Positions 9,091-17,831 of a DNA stretch of 50,822 nucleotides are shown one piece after another. This DNA comes from an uncultured Bacteroidia bacterium (lineage in GTDB: Bacteria; Bacteroidota; Bacteroidia; JANWVE01). The first letter of the stretch is position 1, and every line of letters starts with the position of its first letter. Under the pieces are notes generated by a model. It did not search any database. It was not told where the DNA came from and worked only from the letters and a program-made list of their open reading frames with translations. The stretch lies in assembly GCA_938028625.1 (NCBI GenBank), contig CALIZB010000030.1, positions 1 through 50,822 of the forward strand. The letters are read 5' to 3'. The position numbers and the translations under genes are program-made.

Positions 9091-9242
9091 AAATGCAAGG
9101 ATATTTTACCTGACAATGATGCAAAGTTGAAACAAAAAAATGATTTTAACAAAAAAACTATTACGCCAAATTTAACAATAGATTAAAATACCATATAAAT
9201 TGAAAAAAACAATAATAATTAACTAACCATTGATTGAGATGT

Positions 9243-10628
9243 TCAAATTTGTATTCCTATAATACACATATCATCGGTTTGAGGGTTATTACCTTGCCAT
9301 TGGGTAAGCGTTTCTTCAATAATATACTTTTGTATTCTCATAGGTTGGTAAAAATTCTGATGTAAAAGTTGTTTCAAATTATTTTTTCCAAATTTTTTAT
9401 CCCTCTCACCACCAAATTGGTCTGTAATACCATCAGTAAAAAGATAAATTCTATCACCTTTGTTTAAGGTGAATTCTTTTTTATGAAAGTTTTTATTTTG
9501 CCAGTCTTCATCGTAACCAATAAAAATTTTATCACCTTGTATTTCCTCTAATTGTTCTATAGTATCTTCCCTCATAACCCACAAAGGTCTATTAGCACCT
9601 GAGAATTCTACTGAAAACGTTTTTGTATCAATACTCAATAAAGAAATATCCATGCCGTCCTTGATATAAGTTTCATTTTGATGAGGATTAAGCGTATAAA
9701 TGACTTTTTCTCTTACAGAAGTTAAGGCTTTACTAGGGTCTAAAATTTGCTGTTCTTTGATAACTTGGTTAAGAAAATTGTTATTGATCATGGTCATAAA
9801 CGCACCAGGTACGCCATGTCCTGTACAATCGCCTACCGCAATAACTATTTTCTCGTCATGCTGAGCAAACCAATAAAAATCACCAGAAACAATATCCTTA
9901 GGTTTGTACAAAATAAAAACATCTTGAAAATTTTTACGTATTACCTCTTCGTTAGGTAAAATACTCATCTGAATACGTTTTGCATAGGTAATACTCTCAG
10001 TAATAGACTTATTTTTGTCTTCAATGTCTATTTTTTGTTGTTGTATGGTCAAGGTATTACGAAAAAATTCAATGTTACTATGATAATTGTTATCCGCAAT
10101 AAAAATCATTAAAAGTAAAATAGAAAGTGTCGCAAAACCTCCTCCACCTAAAATTTCTACTATGGTATATGTGTTAAGAATATACGTTGTACAAAAAACA
10201 CTTATAGTAGATAAAGAATATAAAAGGTTATGGCTTCGGTTAATATGAAAAGTTTGATACGTGATTGCCGTAGTAAAGGTAAATCCTGTAAAATAAGTTG
10301 GAAAACTCTGTTTATCAATAATTGCGAACATATACGCTAATGCAGAAGTAATAGAAAAAAAAATGATATGTTGTTTTTGTTGATAAGTAAGTTTATTTCT
10401 AAATAAGTAACCGAAAAGAAAGCTAAGCCCTCCAATAATTCTTATAGGAAGTATTTTTAACCACACATTGTAAGCAAACAAATAATCAAAGAAAATCCAT
10501 ATAAACCATATAATAAAACCTACGAATAGAATTATAGTTGTGATTTTATTCTGTTTTGTAGCGGTTAGTGCCTCTATTTCTTTGTCAGTATTTTGAGTAA
10601 AAATTTTTTTTATTTTATTTGTTTTCAT
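9243..10628 (-). CDS. Membrane-bound SpoIIE-type serine phosphatase
   Basis: A 461-residue signalling protein. The N-terminal half has six or so hydrophobic helices (about residues 25-195), then a short coiled coil (TIQQQKIDIEDKNKSITESI), then a PP2C/SpoIIE phosphatase domain with the usual motifs: VSGDFYWF, AVGDCTGHGVPGAFMTMI, FSGANRPLWV, DRIYLFTDGITDQFGG and TDDMCIIGI at the C-terminus. The Asp residues of these motifs bind the metals. Such proteins usually dephosphorylate anti-sigma-antagonist or other STAS-type proteins; none is encoded nearby. The start is taken as ATG 10628 rather than 10760 because an exact TAACTTTG box at 10656-10663 lies between them and the extra 44 residues are asparagine-rich and unlike the family. 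Confidence 0.88.
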   Translation of the reverse strand: MKTNKIKKIFTQNTDKEIEALTATKQNKITTIILFVGFIIWFIWIFFDYLFAYNVWLKILPIRIIGGLSFLFGYLFRNKLTYQQKQHIIFFSITSALAYMFAIIDKQSFPTYFTGFTFTTAITYQTFHINRSHNLLYSLSTISVFCTTYILNTYTIVEILGGGGFATLSILLLMIFIADNNYHSNIEFFRNTLTIQQQKIDIEDKNKSITESITYAKRIQMSILPNEEVIRKNFQDVFILYKPKDIVSGDFYWFAQHDEKIVIAVGDCTGHGVPGAFMTMINNNFLNQVIKEQQILDPSKALTSVREKVIYTLNPHQNETYIKDGMDISLLSIDTKTFSVEFSGANRPLWVMREDTIEQLEEIQGDKIFIGYDEDWQNKNFHKKEFTLNKGDRIYLFTDGITDQFGGERDKKFGKNNLKQLLHQNFYQPMRIQKYIIEETLTQWQGNNPQTDDMCIIGIQI

Positions 10629-10655
10629 AGAACATCTAAAAACTGAAACAGTATA

Positions 10656-10663
10656 CAAAGTTA
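10656..10663 (-). promoter_or_regulatory. -7 box TAACTTTG of the phosphatase gene
   Basis: Exact TANNTTTG on the minus strand, 27 nt before the ATG at 10628. No clear TTTG was seen at the -33 distance. Confidence 0.45.
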
Positions 10664-10837
10664 AAAAATCACTTATAATTTTCTGATTATAATTGGGTGA
10701 ATTAGTCAAATTCTTTATTAGAAAATTGATATGATCATGTGAGTTGTTTTTAATGGGCAACTTCTTTTACTACACACATAATAGGCTTTTTAAAGAATAT
10801 TATATCATTGATGTTCATTCTTACGTAATTTTACTGT

Positions 10838-11998
10838 ATGAATAAAATATTGATTACCTGTGCAAATAAAATAACGCCTTATTTAGTACAGGAAGTAGAA
10901 AGTTTAGGTTTTGAAATAACCGCTGAATATCCGTCTGCAGTAGAAATACAGGGGACTTTTCATGATACGTATACCTTAAATCTGTATTTGAGAACAGCTA
11001 ATAGAGTTTTGTACTGGTTAAAAGATTTTGTGGCTTTTAATGCAGAAGATTTGTATGCAAAAGTATTAGAAATGCCTTGGGAAAAATATCTTAACCCTGA
11101 GAGTTATTTAACAGTAGATTCTATTGTGGATAATCCTACTATTGCAAACACTCTGTATCCTAATGTAAAATGTAAAGATGCTATCGTAGACCGAATAATG
11201 CAAAAAACAGGAAAGCGACCTAACTCTGGTCCTGAACCGAAAGGGGCTATGATATTTTTGTATTGGAAAAATAATGATGCGAGCATTTATTTAGATACTT
11301 CAGGAGAAGTTTTATCCAAACATGGATACCGAAGACAGCCTTTTCAAGCACCTTTGCAAGAAAACCTTGCGGCATCTATCATTTATGCTACACAATGGGA
11401 CAAAAACACGCACTTCATAAATCCTATGACAGGTAGTGGCACATTAGCTATTGAAGCGGCAATGATGGCATTAAACAAACCTCCAGGTATTCTGCGTAAT
11501 AATTTTGCTTTTATGCACTATAACGAATTTGACAAAAAAATATGGTCAGCAGTGCGTAGAAAAGCCAATACAGGTATTGAGAAAAAATTAGACATTCAGA
11601 TTATTGCTACAGACATAAACCCAAAAGCCATACAAGCGGCACAAGCAAATGCAGAAACCGCAGGCGTAAGTCAATATATTCAATTTAAAGTGTGTGATTT
11701 CAGAGAAACACCCATTCCGCAGGATAAAAAAGGCGTTATTATACTTAACCCTGAATATGGCATGCGTCTGGGGAAGGAAGATGAACTAAAAGCTATTTAT
11801 CAAGGTATTGGAGATTTTTTCAAACAAGAGTGTAAAGGCTATACAGGATATATTTTTACAGGAAATGATTTACTTGCAAAACATGTAGGCTTACACGCAA
11901 ACAAAAAAATTTCTTTTTACAATGCCAAAATAGAGTGCAAACTTATGAAATATGAACTTTATGAAGGTACAAAAAAAGCACCCAAGAATAATACCTGA
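10838..11998 (+). CDS. THUMP-domain 23S rRNA guanine-N2 methyltransferase, RlmL-like
   Basis: A 386-residue class I SAM-dependent RNA methyltransferase. An N-terminal ferredoxin-like/THUMP region (about residues 1-155) is followed by a Rossmann methyltransferase domain. FINPMTGSGTLAIEAAMMA (about 190-208) is the SAM-binding motif I, IIATDINPKAIQAA the acidic loop, and LNPEYGMRLG (about 305-314) the catalytic motif IV. The E. coli homologue RlmL modifies G2445 of 23S rRNA. The second proline of the usual NPPY is Glu here. The weak upstream box (TAATTTTA) is a poor match to the promoter consensus. It converges on the glutamate dehydrogenase gene, and the shared terminator overlaps its stop codon. 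Confidence 0.87.
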   Translation: MNKILITCANKITPYLVQEVESLGFEITAEYPSAVEIQGTFHDTYTLNLYLRTANRVLYWLKDFVAFNAEDLYAKVLEMPWEKYLNPESYLTVDSIVDNPTIANTLYPNVKCKDAIVDRIMQKTGKRPNSGPEPKGAMIFLYWKNNDASIYLDTSGEVLSKHGYRRQPFQAPLQENLAASIIYATQWDKNTHFINPMTGSGTLAIEAAMMALNKPPGILRNNFAFMHYNEFDKKIWSAVRRKANTGIEKKLDIQIIATDINPKAIQAAQANAETAGVSQYIQFKVCDFRETPIPQDKKGVIILNPEYGMRLGKEDELKAIYQGIGDFFKQECKGYTGYIFTGNDLLAKHVGLHANKKISFYNAKIECKLMKYELYEGTKKAPKNNT

Positions 11999-12009
11999 GT
12001 GCTGTTTTT
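11971..12009. terminator. Terminator shared by convergent genes, inside the 3' end of the methyltransferase gene
   Basis: Arms 11977-11983 and 11997-12003 pair over 7 bp on the minus strand (one G-U), followed there by seven U's (11971-11977). On the plus strand the same hairpin has one mismatch and is followed by GTTTTT. The right arm covers the methyltransferase stop codon. Confidence 0.6.
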
Positions 12010-12029
12010 AGGTACACCTTTTTTTAGTA

Positions 12030-13313
12030 CTATAAGTTACCGCGTAACTTTAATCCTTGTGCTACTTTGTCAATAGCATAGATATATGCGGCTATGCGCA
12101 TAGTAGTTTTGTATTTAGTACGGATTTTATAGATACGTTCAAAGGCAGACTCCATAGCGGCATCCATACGTTGGTTAACTTCAGCTTCTGTCCAATATAA
12201 ACCTTGTCTATTTTGTACCCATTCATAGTAAGATACACATACGCCACCTGCATTAGCAAGAATATCAGGAACAACCATAATCTCTTTGGAAGCTAAGATA
12301 TCATCAGCATCAGCGGAGGTAGGTCCGTTTGCACCTTCTACAATTACTTTGGCTTTGATGTTATTAGCATTTACGTGTGTAATCTGGTCTTCACGTGCCG
12401 CAGGAACAAGAACGTCTACATCAAGTTCTAAAAGTTCTTCATTTGTAATTTCTTTACAGCCCGTAAATCCTTTAAGAGATTTTTTATTATTTTCCGCATA
12501 ACGAATAGCACCTGCTATATCAATACCATGCTCGTTATAGTATCCTCCCGAAGCATCACTAATGGCTACTACACGAAGTCCTTTTTGGGCAAGCAGTTTA
12601 GCAGAGATAGAACCCACATTACCAAATCCTTGAATAGCACAGGTGGCTTTTTTAGGTTCAATGTCCAAAGTTTTGAGTGCGGCAAGTGTAGCTACCATAA
12701 CGCCTCTTCCCGTAGCTTCTACTCTACCTTCTGAACCTCCAATAAGCACGGGTTTTCCTGTAATAACCGCGGGTGTGTATCCGCCTTTAATCTGGCTGTA
12801 CTCGTCTACTATCCAAGCCATTTCCTGACCGCTTGTACCCATATCAGGTGCGGGAATATCTTGGTCAGGACCTATAATATCCGCAATAGCTTTGGCATAG
12901 CCGCGGGTAAGGCGCTCTAATTCTCCTTTGGACAACTCTTTTGGATTTACACAAATACCACCTTTACCCCCCCCATAAGGCACACCAATAACAGCACATT
13001 TCCATGTCATCCATGCGGCAAGGGCTTTTACTTCGTCCAAGTGTACGTCCGGGGCATAACGGATACCCCCTTTGGCAGGACCGAGAATAGTACTGTGTTG
13101 TACCCGAAAACCTTCAAAAACTTTTAACTCGCCATTATCCATGACCACAGGAATATTGACAATCAACTGTTTCTGAGGAGATTTGAGTACATTATAAGTA
13201 GCTTTATCTAACTCTAAATGTTTTGCGGCAATATCAAACCGCTTCATCATGGATTCAAATGGGCTTAATTCTGTACCATGACTTTGTTGTGAATTTTTTT
13301 CTTTTTTTGCCAT
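12030..13313 (-). CDS. gdhA: Glutamate dehydrogenase (Glu/Leu/Phe/Val dehydrogenase family)
   Basis: A 427-residue enzyme that interconverts glutamate and 2-oxoglutarate plus ammonia in the cytoplasm. The family lysines are present: K81 in LGPAKGGIRY, K105 in WMTWKCAVIG and the catalytic K117 in PYGGGKGGI. The dinucleotide site is CAIQGFGNVGS, and APDMGTSGQEMAWI and VVPDILANAGGV follow the family pattern. Length and motifs fit the NAD-type RocG/GudB branch better than the 450-residue NADPH-type E. coli enzyme, but cofactor preference is an inference. The first about 15 residues are polar and rich in Lys and Gln. It is a single-gene unit with TTTG-N19-TAATTTTG upstream and a strong terminator downstream. 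Confidence 0.92.
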   Translation of the reverse strand: MAKKEKNSQQSHGTELSPFESMMKRFDIAAKHLELDKATYNVLKSPQKQLIVNIPVVMDNGELKVFEGFRVQHSTILGPAKGGIRYAPDVHLDEVKALAAWMTWKCAVIGVPYGGGKGGICVNPKELSKGELERLTRGYAKAIADIIGPDQDIPAPDMGTSGQEMAWIVDEYSQIKGGYTPAVITGKPVLIGGSEGRVEATGRGVMVATLAALKTLDIEPKKATCAIQGFGNVGSISAKLLAQKGLRVVAISDASGGYYNEHGIDIAGAIRYAENNKKSLKGFTGCKEITNEELLELDVDVLVPAAREDQITHVNANNIKAKVIVEGANGPTSADADDILASKEIMVVPDILANAGGVCVSYYEWVQNRQGLYWTEAEVNQRMDAAMESAFERIYKIRTKYKTTMRIAAYIYAIDKVAQGLKLRGNL

Positions 13314-13336
13314 AGATGGTTTTATAAATCAACACT

Positions 13337-13367
13337 CAAAATTAGGTGTACTTTGATAAAATACAAA
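13337..13367 (-). promoter_or_regulatory. Promoter of the glutamate dehydrogenase gene
   Basis: On the minus strand: TTTG (13364-13367), exactly 19 nt, TAATTTTG (13337-13344), 23 nt before the ATG at 13313. One of the best consensus matches in the window. Confidence 0.68.
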
Positions 13368-13476
13368 ATATTTTACTCTTTTTGAGCGGATTCTTATAAC
13401 TGACAGTACTATTACGTTTTTACATGCTATAAACTAAAATATTTATACCCGTCTGCGAACTAACCTGTACTATTCT

Positions 13477-13484
13477 TATGTTTG
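13477..13484 (+). promoter_or_regulatory. -7 box TATGTTTG of the MMPL gene
   Basis: Exact TANNTTTG 12 nt before the ATG at 13497; the -33 element is not obvious. Confidence 0.45.
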
Positions 13485-13496
13485 TAGTCTTGTTTT

Positions 13497-15761
13497 ATGC
13501 AGATAAATAAAAAATTCTACTTTTTTGAACGTTGGTACTTGCTTGTGATAGCTGTATTTATCATTTTATTTGCTGTAAGTATATACGGCATGACGTTTTT
13601 ACGTTTTAATTACAAATTTGATATTTTTTTCCCAAAGGGAGATGCTAATCTTGCTTTTTATGAAAATTACAAAAAACAATACGGACCTGATGATAACATA
13701 GTTTCTATTGCTATTGAAAATAACGGAAAACCTATTTGGGACACTCAATTTCTGACCGTTTGCGATACACTTGCCAATCAGTTCCGCAAACTAAAACATG
13801 TCAAGGAAGTGTTTTGTATCACCCAGGCAAAACGCATACAAAGAGGTATATTAGGCTATGAACCTATTCCTGTTTTACCTTATTACAACATTAAAGATTA
13901 CAAACCTTATTCAGAAAATCTAAAAAATGAGCTTTTTATCAAAAACACGCTTATCAGTGACGATGAAAAATCTGTGGCTATTCGTTTAGTGTATGACCCT
14001 GCTATTATAGATAATAATGAAAAAGATATATTAGACGCTCAAATACAAGATATTTTACACAAAAACAAGATAAAACAATTTTGGATTACAGGCGTACCGC
14101 ATATACGCACACAATACGTGAATATAGTACAGAGAGAAATGGCAATTTTTATGACGGCTTCTATTATTATCACCATTATTGTCTTGATATTCACCTTTTA
14201 TAGTTTTTGGGGCGTTTTTATACCGTTATTGTGTGTAGTACTTGCTTTATTAGCCACTTTGGGACTAATAGGCTTCACAACAAGAGATTTAGGCGTAATG
14301 ACTAACCTTATTCCTGTAATTATGTTCATGGTAGGTGTTTCGGATAGCATTCATATTATTAGCCATTACAAAGAATATCTACAAAAAGGAGAGAGTAAAA
14401 AAGATGCTATTGCACATTCACTTAAAGCCATTGGTATCTCTACCTTCATTACAGGATTTACTACGGCGGTAGGTTTTGCTTCTTTGGCTGTATCTAATAT
14501 GCTTCCTATACGAGAATTTGGGCTTTTTACAGCTTTCGGAGTAATGATAGCTTGGCTGAATGCTTTAATTCTTACGCCATGTGTTTTATATCTTATTCCT
14601 CCTATGAAACCCTCTCGTTGGGAACAAAAACAAAAAGACTGGAAACCTTTTATTCAAAGCATTATTCGGATTACAGAAAAATATCCTGTACGGGTAATAG
14701 TGATGTTTGCCGTCATTGGCGCAGTAGCTCTGTATGGCACAAATACCATTAAACAGAATGCCTTTTTATTAGATGATATAAATGATAAAAACAAAATAAA
14801 ACAAGAGTTACGCTATTTTGAACAACATTATCAAGGTTTGCGACCCGTAGAAATTGCCATTACAGCCAAGGGTAAAGAAAATTTTAATAGTCCTATTTTT
14901 TTAGCAGAATTGGATACTTTTCAGACTTTTATAGAGTCGCATACGCATACGCAAGCGCTCTCTGCGGCAACTCTACAAAAATACATTCATCAAATTATAG
15001 AGTATGGAGACTCTACGGCTTACACTATCCCTGATACAAGAAATGAAGTAAAAAAAATATACAAACTAGCCAACAAAGCAGGTAGTCAAAATCCGTTTAA
15101 ATTATGTATGATAGACAGCACACAAGGCAGAATTACTGCTAAAATGAAAGATTTAGGCATGATGAAAGTAGCTGAAATCAATGAGAAAATTGAGAATTTT
15201 TACAGAACAAAAATAGATACTTCTCTATTTAGCTATAAACAAACGGGTTCGGCTATGCTTGTAGACCAAAATAATACTTATTTAGTCAGTAATTTATTTA
15301 CAAGTTTATTGTTATCTACAGGTGCAGTAGCTTTACTCATGGGGCTTCTGTTCCGTTCTTTCCGAATTATTTTGATTACTTTTATTCCTAATGTATTTCC
15401 TTTATTAGTTGCAGGGGCATGGATGGGATTTTCAGGCATTAACCTTAAAGCCTCAACTTCTATTATATTCAGCATCGCATTTGGTATAGCCGTAGATGAC
15501 ACTATCCATGTTTTGGCAAGATACCGTATAGAACGCAAAAGAGGACTTTCTAATATAGATGCGGTAAATACAACTATGCTTTCTACGGGCAGGGCAGTAA
15601 TTATTGCTTCTGTGGTGCTTATCCTGGGATTTTCTGTACTTATTCTCTCAGATTTTGGCGGAACATATTACACGGGATTATTTATGGTAGTGACTATTGT
15701 ATCTGCCATTTTTGCTGAATTATTTTTAACTCCGTTCCTGCTTAAAAAACTGATGAAGTAA
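13497..15761 (+). CDS. MMPL/RND-family exporter
   Basis: A 754-residue inner-membrane protein with the duplicated RND topology: one helix, a soluble periplasmic domain, five helices, then the same again (about residues 15-35, 215-365, 395-415, 600-750). The proton-relay TM4-like motifs are present in both halves: GVSDSIHIISHYKEY and IAVDDTIHVLARYR. This size and the absence of an adaptor or outer-membrane gene nearby suit the MMPL/Patched-like group, which often moves lipids, sterols or hopanoids rather than drugs. The substrate cannot be told from sequence. Its end converges on a small membrane-protein gene with a 45-nt gap and no clear hairpin. Confidence 0.87.
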   Translation: MQINKKFYFFERWYLLVIAVFIILFAVSIYGMTFLRFNYKFDIFFPKGDANLAFYENYKKQYGPDDNIVSIAIENNGKPIWDTQFLTVCDTLANQFRKLKHVKEVFCITQAKRIQRGILGYEPIPVLPYYNIKDYKPYSENLKNELFIKNTLISDDEKSVAIRLVYDPAIIDNNEKDILDAQIQDILHKNKIKQFWITGVPHIRTQYVNIVQREMAIFMTASIIITIIVLIFTFYSFWGVFIPLLCVVLALLATLGLIGFTTRDLGVMTNLIPVIMFMVGVSDSIHIISHYKEYLQKGESKKDAIAHSLKAIGISTFITGFTTAVGFASLAVSNMLPIREFGLFTAFGVMIAWLNALILTPCVLYLIPPMKPSRWEQKQKDWKPFIQSIIRITEKYPVRVIVMFAVIGAVALYGTNTIKQNAFLLDDINDKNKIKQELRYFEQHYQGLRPVEIAITAKGKENFNSPIFLAELDTFQTFIESHTHTQALSAATLQKYIHQIIEYGDSTAYTIPDTRNEVKKIYKLANKAGSQNPFKLCMIDSTQGRITAKMKDLGMMKVAEINEKIENFYRTKIDTSLFSYKQTGSAMLVDQNNTYLVSNLFTSLLLSTGAVALLMGLLFRSFRIILITFIPNVFPLLVAGAWMGFSGINLKASTSIIFSIAFGIAVDDTIHVLARYRIERKRGLSNIDAVNTTMLSTGRAVIIASVVLILGFSVLILSDFGGTYYTGLFMVVTIVSAIFAELFLTPFLLKKLMK

Positions 15762-15806
15762 AAGATGGGTACAGGGAAAAAAATTATTGCGTTATACTCT
15801 ACATTT

Positions 15807-16433
15807 TTATCTGACTATCTGATAGATAACAAAGAGCAGGCTTTGCCCTCCGATAATAAACATCAGCCAGGGTGTATTACTGATTTTGATTTCTTCCAGT
15901 TCGTTTTTTTCCTTGGCTAATTCTTCAGCTATTTTCTTTTCATCAAAATTGCTTTCTATCAATAAATTAGATTTTTTGTATATCATTTCTGCCACGGGAA
16001 AAAGTTGTATAAACAAAATAACCGCTTTTTTAATCAGCCAAGGGAGGTCATGGATTTGCTGTGTCATGGCAGTAAGGTGCTTTTGCACTATGACTATGGT
16101 TATTTCTCCAGAATGATGCTTTTTTAAGTATTTTAAGATGTATTCCCAAATATAAGGTTCATATTCTATCAAAAGATATTGTAGTACTTTTTGTATGGCT
16201 ATGTTTATTCCAATAATTATCGCAGGAATACATAATACGGCTATACCCAAAAGGAACAAAAACAACCATATTGTATTAGTTATTCCTAACCAATAAATGT
16301 CAGTCATGGGCTTCCAGAGTAGTTCAAGAAGCATGTAACCGTCAAGGCAAACAGCACACAGTACAGAAACTCCTGTGTACAGTATCAGCGTTTTTATGCC
16401 TACTTTTGCCGCAGAAAGCCATGTTTTAATCAC
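15807..16433 (-). CDS. Membrane protein of unknown function, three helices
   Basis: About 208 residues from the GTG at 16433. Two hydrophobic helices lie near the N-terminus (GIKTLILYTGVSVLCAVC and TIWLFLFLLGIAVLCIPAII), a long soluble middle holds a charged stretch (NFDEKKIAEELAKEKNELEE), and a helix closes the protein (WLMFIIGGQSLLFVIYQIV). No family was recognised. The longest frame opens with TTG at 16466, but an exact TATTTTTG box (16464-16471) covers that codon, so a downstream start is needed; GTG at 16433 is the first candidate. Confidence that it is a gene is good; the start is uncertain. Confidence 0.65.
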   Translation of the reverse strand: MIKTWLSAAKVGIKTLILYTGVSVLCAVCLDGYMLLELLWKPMTDIYWLGITNTIWLFLFLLGIAVLCIPAIIIGINIAIQKVLQYLLIEYEPYIWEYILKYLKKHHSGEITIVIVQKHLTAMTQQIHDLPWLIKKAVILFIQLFPVAEMIYKKSNLLIESNFDEKKIAEELAKEKNELEEIKISNTPWLMFIIGGQSLLFVIYQIVR

Positions 16434-16463
16434 ATTATTTTTATAGTAAGAAAAATAAAGATA

Positions 16464-16471
16464 CAAAAATA
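16464..16471 (-). promoter_or_regulatory. -7 box TATTTTTG of the three-helix membrane-protein gene
   Basis: Exact TANNTTTG on the minus strand, 30 nt before the GTG at 16433 and overlapping the alternative TTG start at 16466. Confidence 0.4.
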
Positions 16472-16661
16472 AAAAAAATCTGCTTCTATCCTGAAATGCA
16501 TTTGAATACGTATGAACTCACAAAAACACTTTCAAAAGACAGATTTTTAACCCTGTATTTAGCTTTTTGTAAAAGGTATGATATTATTTTGTAGCATTGT
16601 ATGCTATAAATGGCATATCGTTTGCAAAACATGCTACATTATCTATAATTATTCCAACATT

Positions 16662-17777
16662 ATGAAAAAAGTAGTCTTTATTTTAGCTTTTACATGGACT
16701 TTGATAAGTTTTTCCCAAATTATCAACAATAATCCACAAGGGTTATGTAGTATTGTAGTATCTACACCTAACAATGAACCTATTACTGTACTGATAGATA
16801 ATACAGTTCAAAATCCAATGCCCCAAGCCAGTATTACCTTAGATGGTATGCCTGCGGGTACACACAATATTAAAATCAACCGTTATTCAGGTATGATGTC
16901 TTATACCATTATAGACAAAACCCTTTTGCTTTATCCTAATACCCGTGTAACCTATTTGGTACAGATGAATAGTTTATATCAGTATGATTTAGTTCCCACA
17001 GGTACACAACCTTGGTCTACTGCACCTGTTTTTACGCCTCCTATTCAAGGTTACAATGGACCTTATGGTTGTCCTGCCCCTACCTTAAACGCGCAAGATT
17101 TTAATGCACTTAAACAGACTATTCAAAACCAATCTTTTGCCAATACGCAAATGAGTATTGCTAAACAAGCCGTTTCACAACATTGCTTACTCTCTGACCA
17201 AGTAGCAGAATTAGCAAGATTATTCACTTTTGATAGTGATAGATTAGAGATTGCCAAGTATTGCTATACTCATACCTGTGACCAAGGTAGATATTTTGTA
17301 GTGCATAATGTATTTAGTTTTTCCAGTTCAAAAGAAGAACTAACCCGATACATTGAACAAACAGGAAGCGGGCAGTTTAATCCCAACCAAATGCAAAACT
17401 GGAACAACAATAACTGGGGCAACAACTGGAACAATAATAATAACAATACGCCTATACCCGGTTACAACGGACCTTATGGCTGTCCTGCACCTACATTAGA
17501 TAACACGGCTTTTGCCCAAGCAAAACAAAGTATAGCGGCTAACAGTTTTGATAGCACTCGTTTAACTGTAGCTAAACAAGTAATTAGAAATAATTGTATG
17601 TTAGCTTCACAAATAGCTGAAATTATGCGTTTATTCAGTTTTGAAAGTAGTAAATTAGATATTGCTAAATTTGCATACAGCTACACTTGTGATAAAGGTA
17701 GGTATTATGTAGTGAACTCTGAATTAAAAAATACTAGTTCTGTACAAGAATTAGCTAATTATATTCAAGGCAGATAA
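16662..17777 (+). CDS. Secreted protein with two tandem DUF4476 domains
   Basis: A 371-residue exported protein starting at ATG 16662 (MKKVVFILAFTWTLISFSQ signal peptide). The longer frame from 16578 adds a cysteine-rich 28 residues before the signal and is unlikely. After an N-terminal beta-rich region of about 100 residues come two copies of a DUF4476-type helical domain of about 95 residues, each opening with YNGPYGCPAPTL and containing an LxxQxAEIxRLF-F(D/E)S-L-IAK-Y-Y-TCDxGRYYVV pattern. Four conserved cysteines per copy may pair in the periplasm. A linker of about 25 residues, almost only Asn, Trp and Gly, joins the copies. Function unknown. A strong terminator follows. Confidence 0.82.
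   Translation: MKKVVFILAFTWTLISFSQIINNNPQGLCSIVVSTPNNEPITVLIDNTVQNPMPQASITLDGMPAGTHNIKINRYSGMMSYTIIDKTLLLYPNTRVTYLVQMNSLYQYDLVPTGTQPWSTAPVFTPPIQGYNGPYGCPAPTLNAQDFNALKQTIQNQSFANTQMSIAKQAVSQHCLLSDQVAELARLFTFDSDRLEIAKYCYTHTCDQGRYFVVHNVFSFSSSKEELTRYIEQTGSGQFNPNQMQNWNNNNWGNNWNNNNNNTPIPGYNGPYGCPAPTLDNTAFAQAKQSIAANSFDSTRLTVAKQVIRNNCMLASQIAEIMRLFSFESSKLDIAKFAYSYTCDKGRYYVVNSELKNTSSVQELANYIQGR
17049..17498 (+). repeat. Direct repeat copies opening the two DUF4476 domains
   Basis: Segments 17049-17087 and 17460-17498 are 39 nt each and differ at four third-codon positions only, all synonymous. They mark the duplication unit within the gene. Confidence 0.75.
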
Positions 17778-17800
17778 ACAATACAACAGCATATATCAAG

Positions 17801-17831
17801 TAAGAGAGAGTTTTATCTCTCTTATTTTTTT
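17801..17831 (+). terminator. Rho-independent terminator of the DUF4476 gene
   Basis: A perfect 9-bp stem (17801-17809 with 17816-17824, 6-nt loop) is followed by seven T's (17825-17831). The T-run touches the stop codon of the convergent aminotransferase gene. Confidence 0.85.

Noticed and set aside
10629-10760. 44-residue N-terminal extension of the SpoIIE-type phosphatase
   Set aside because: An exact -7 promoter box lies inside it, and the extra residues match nothing in the family.
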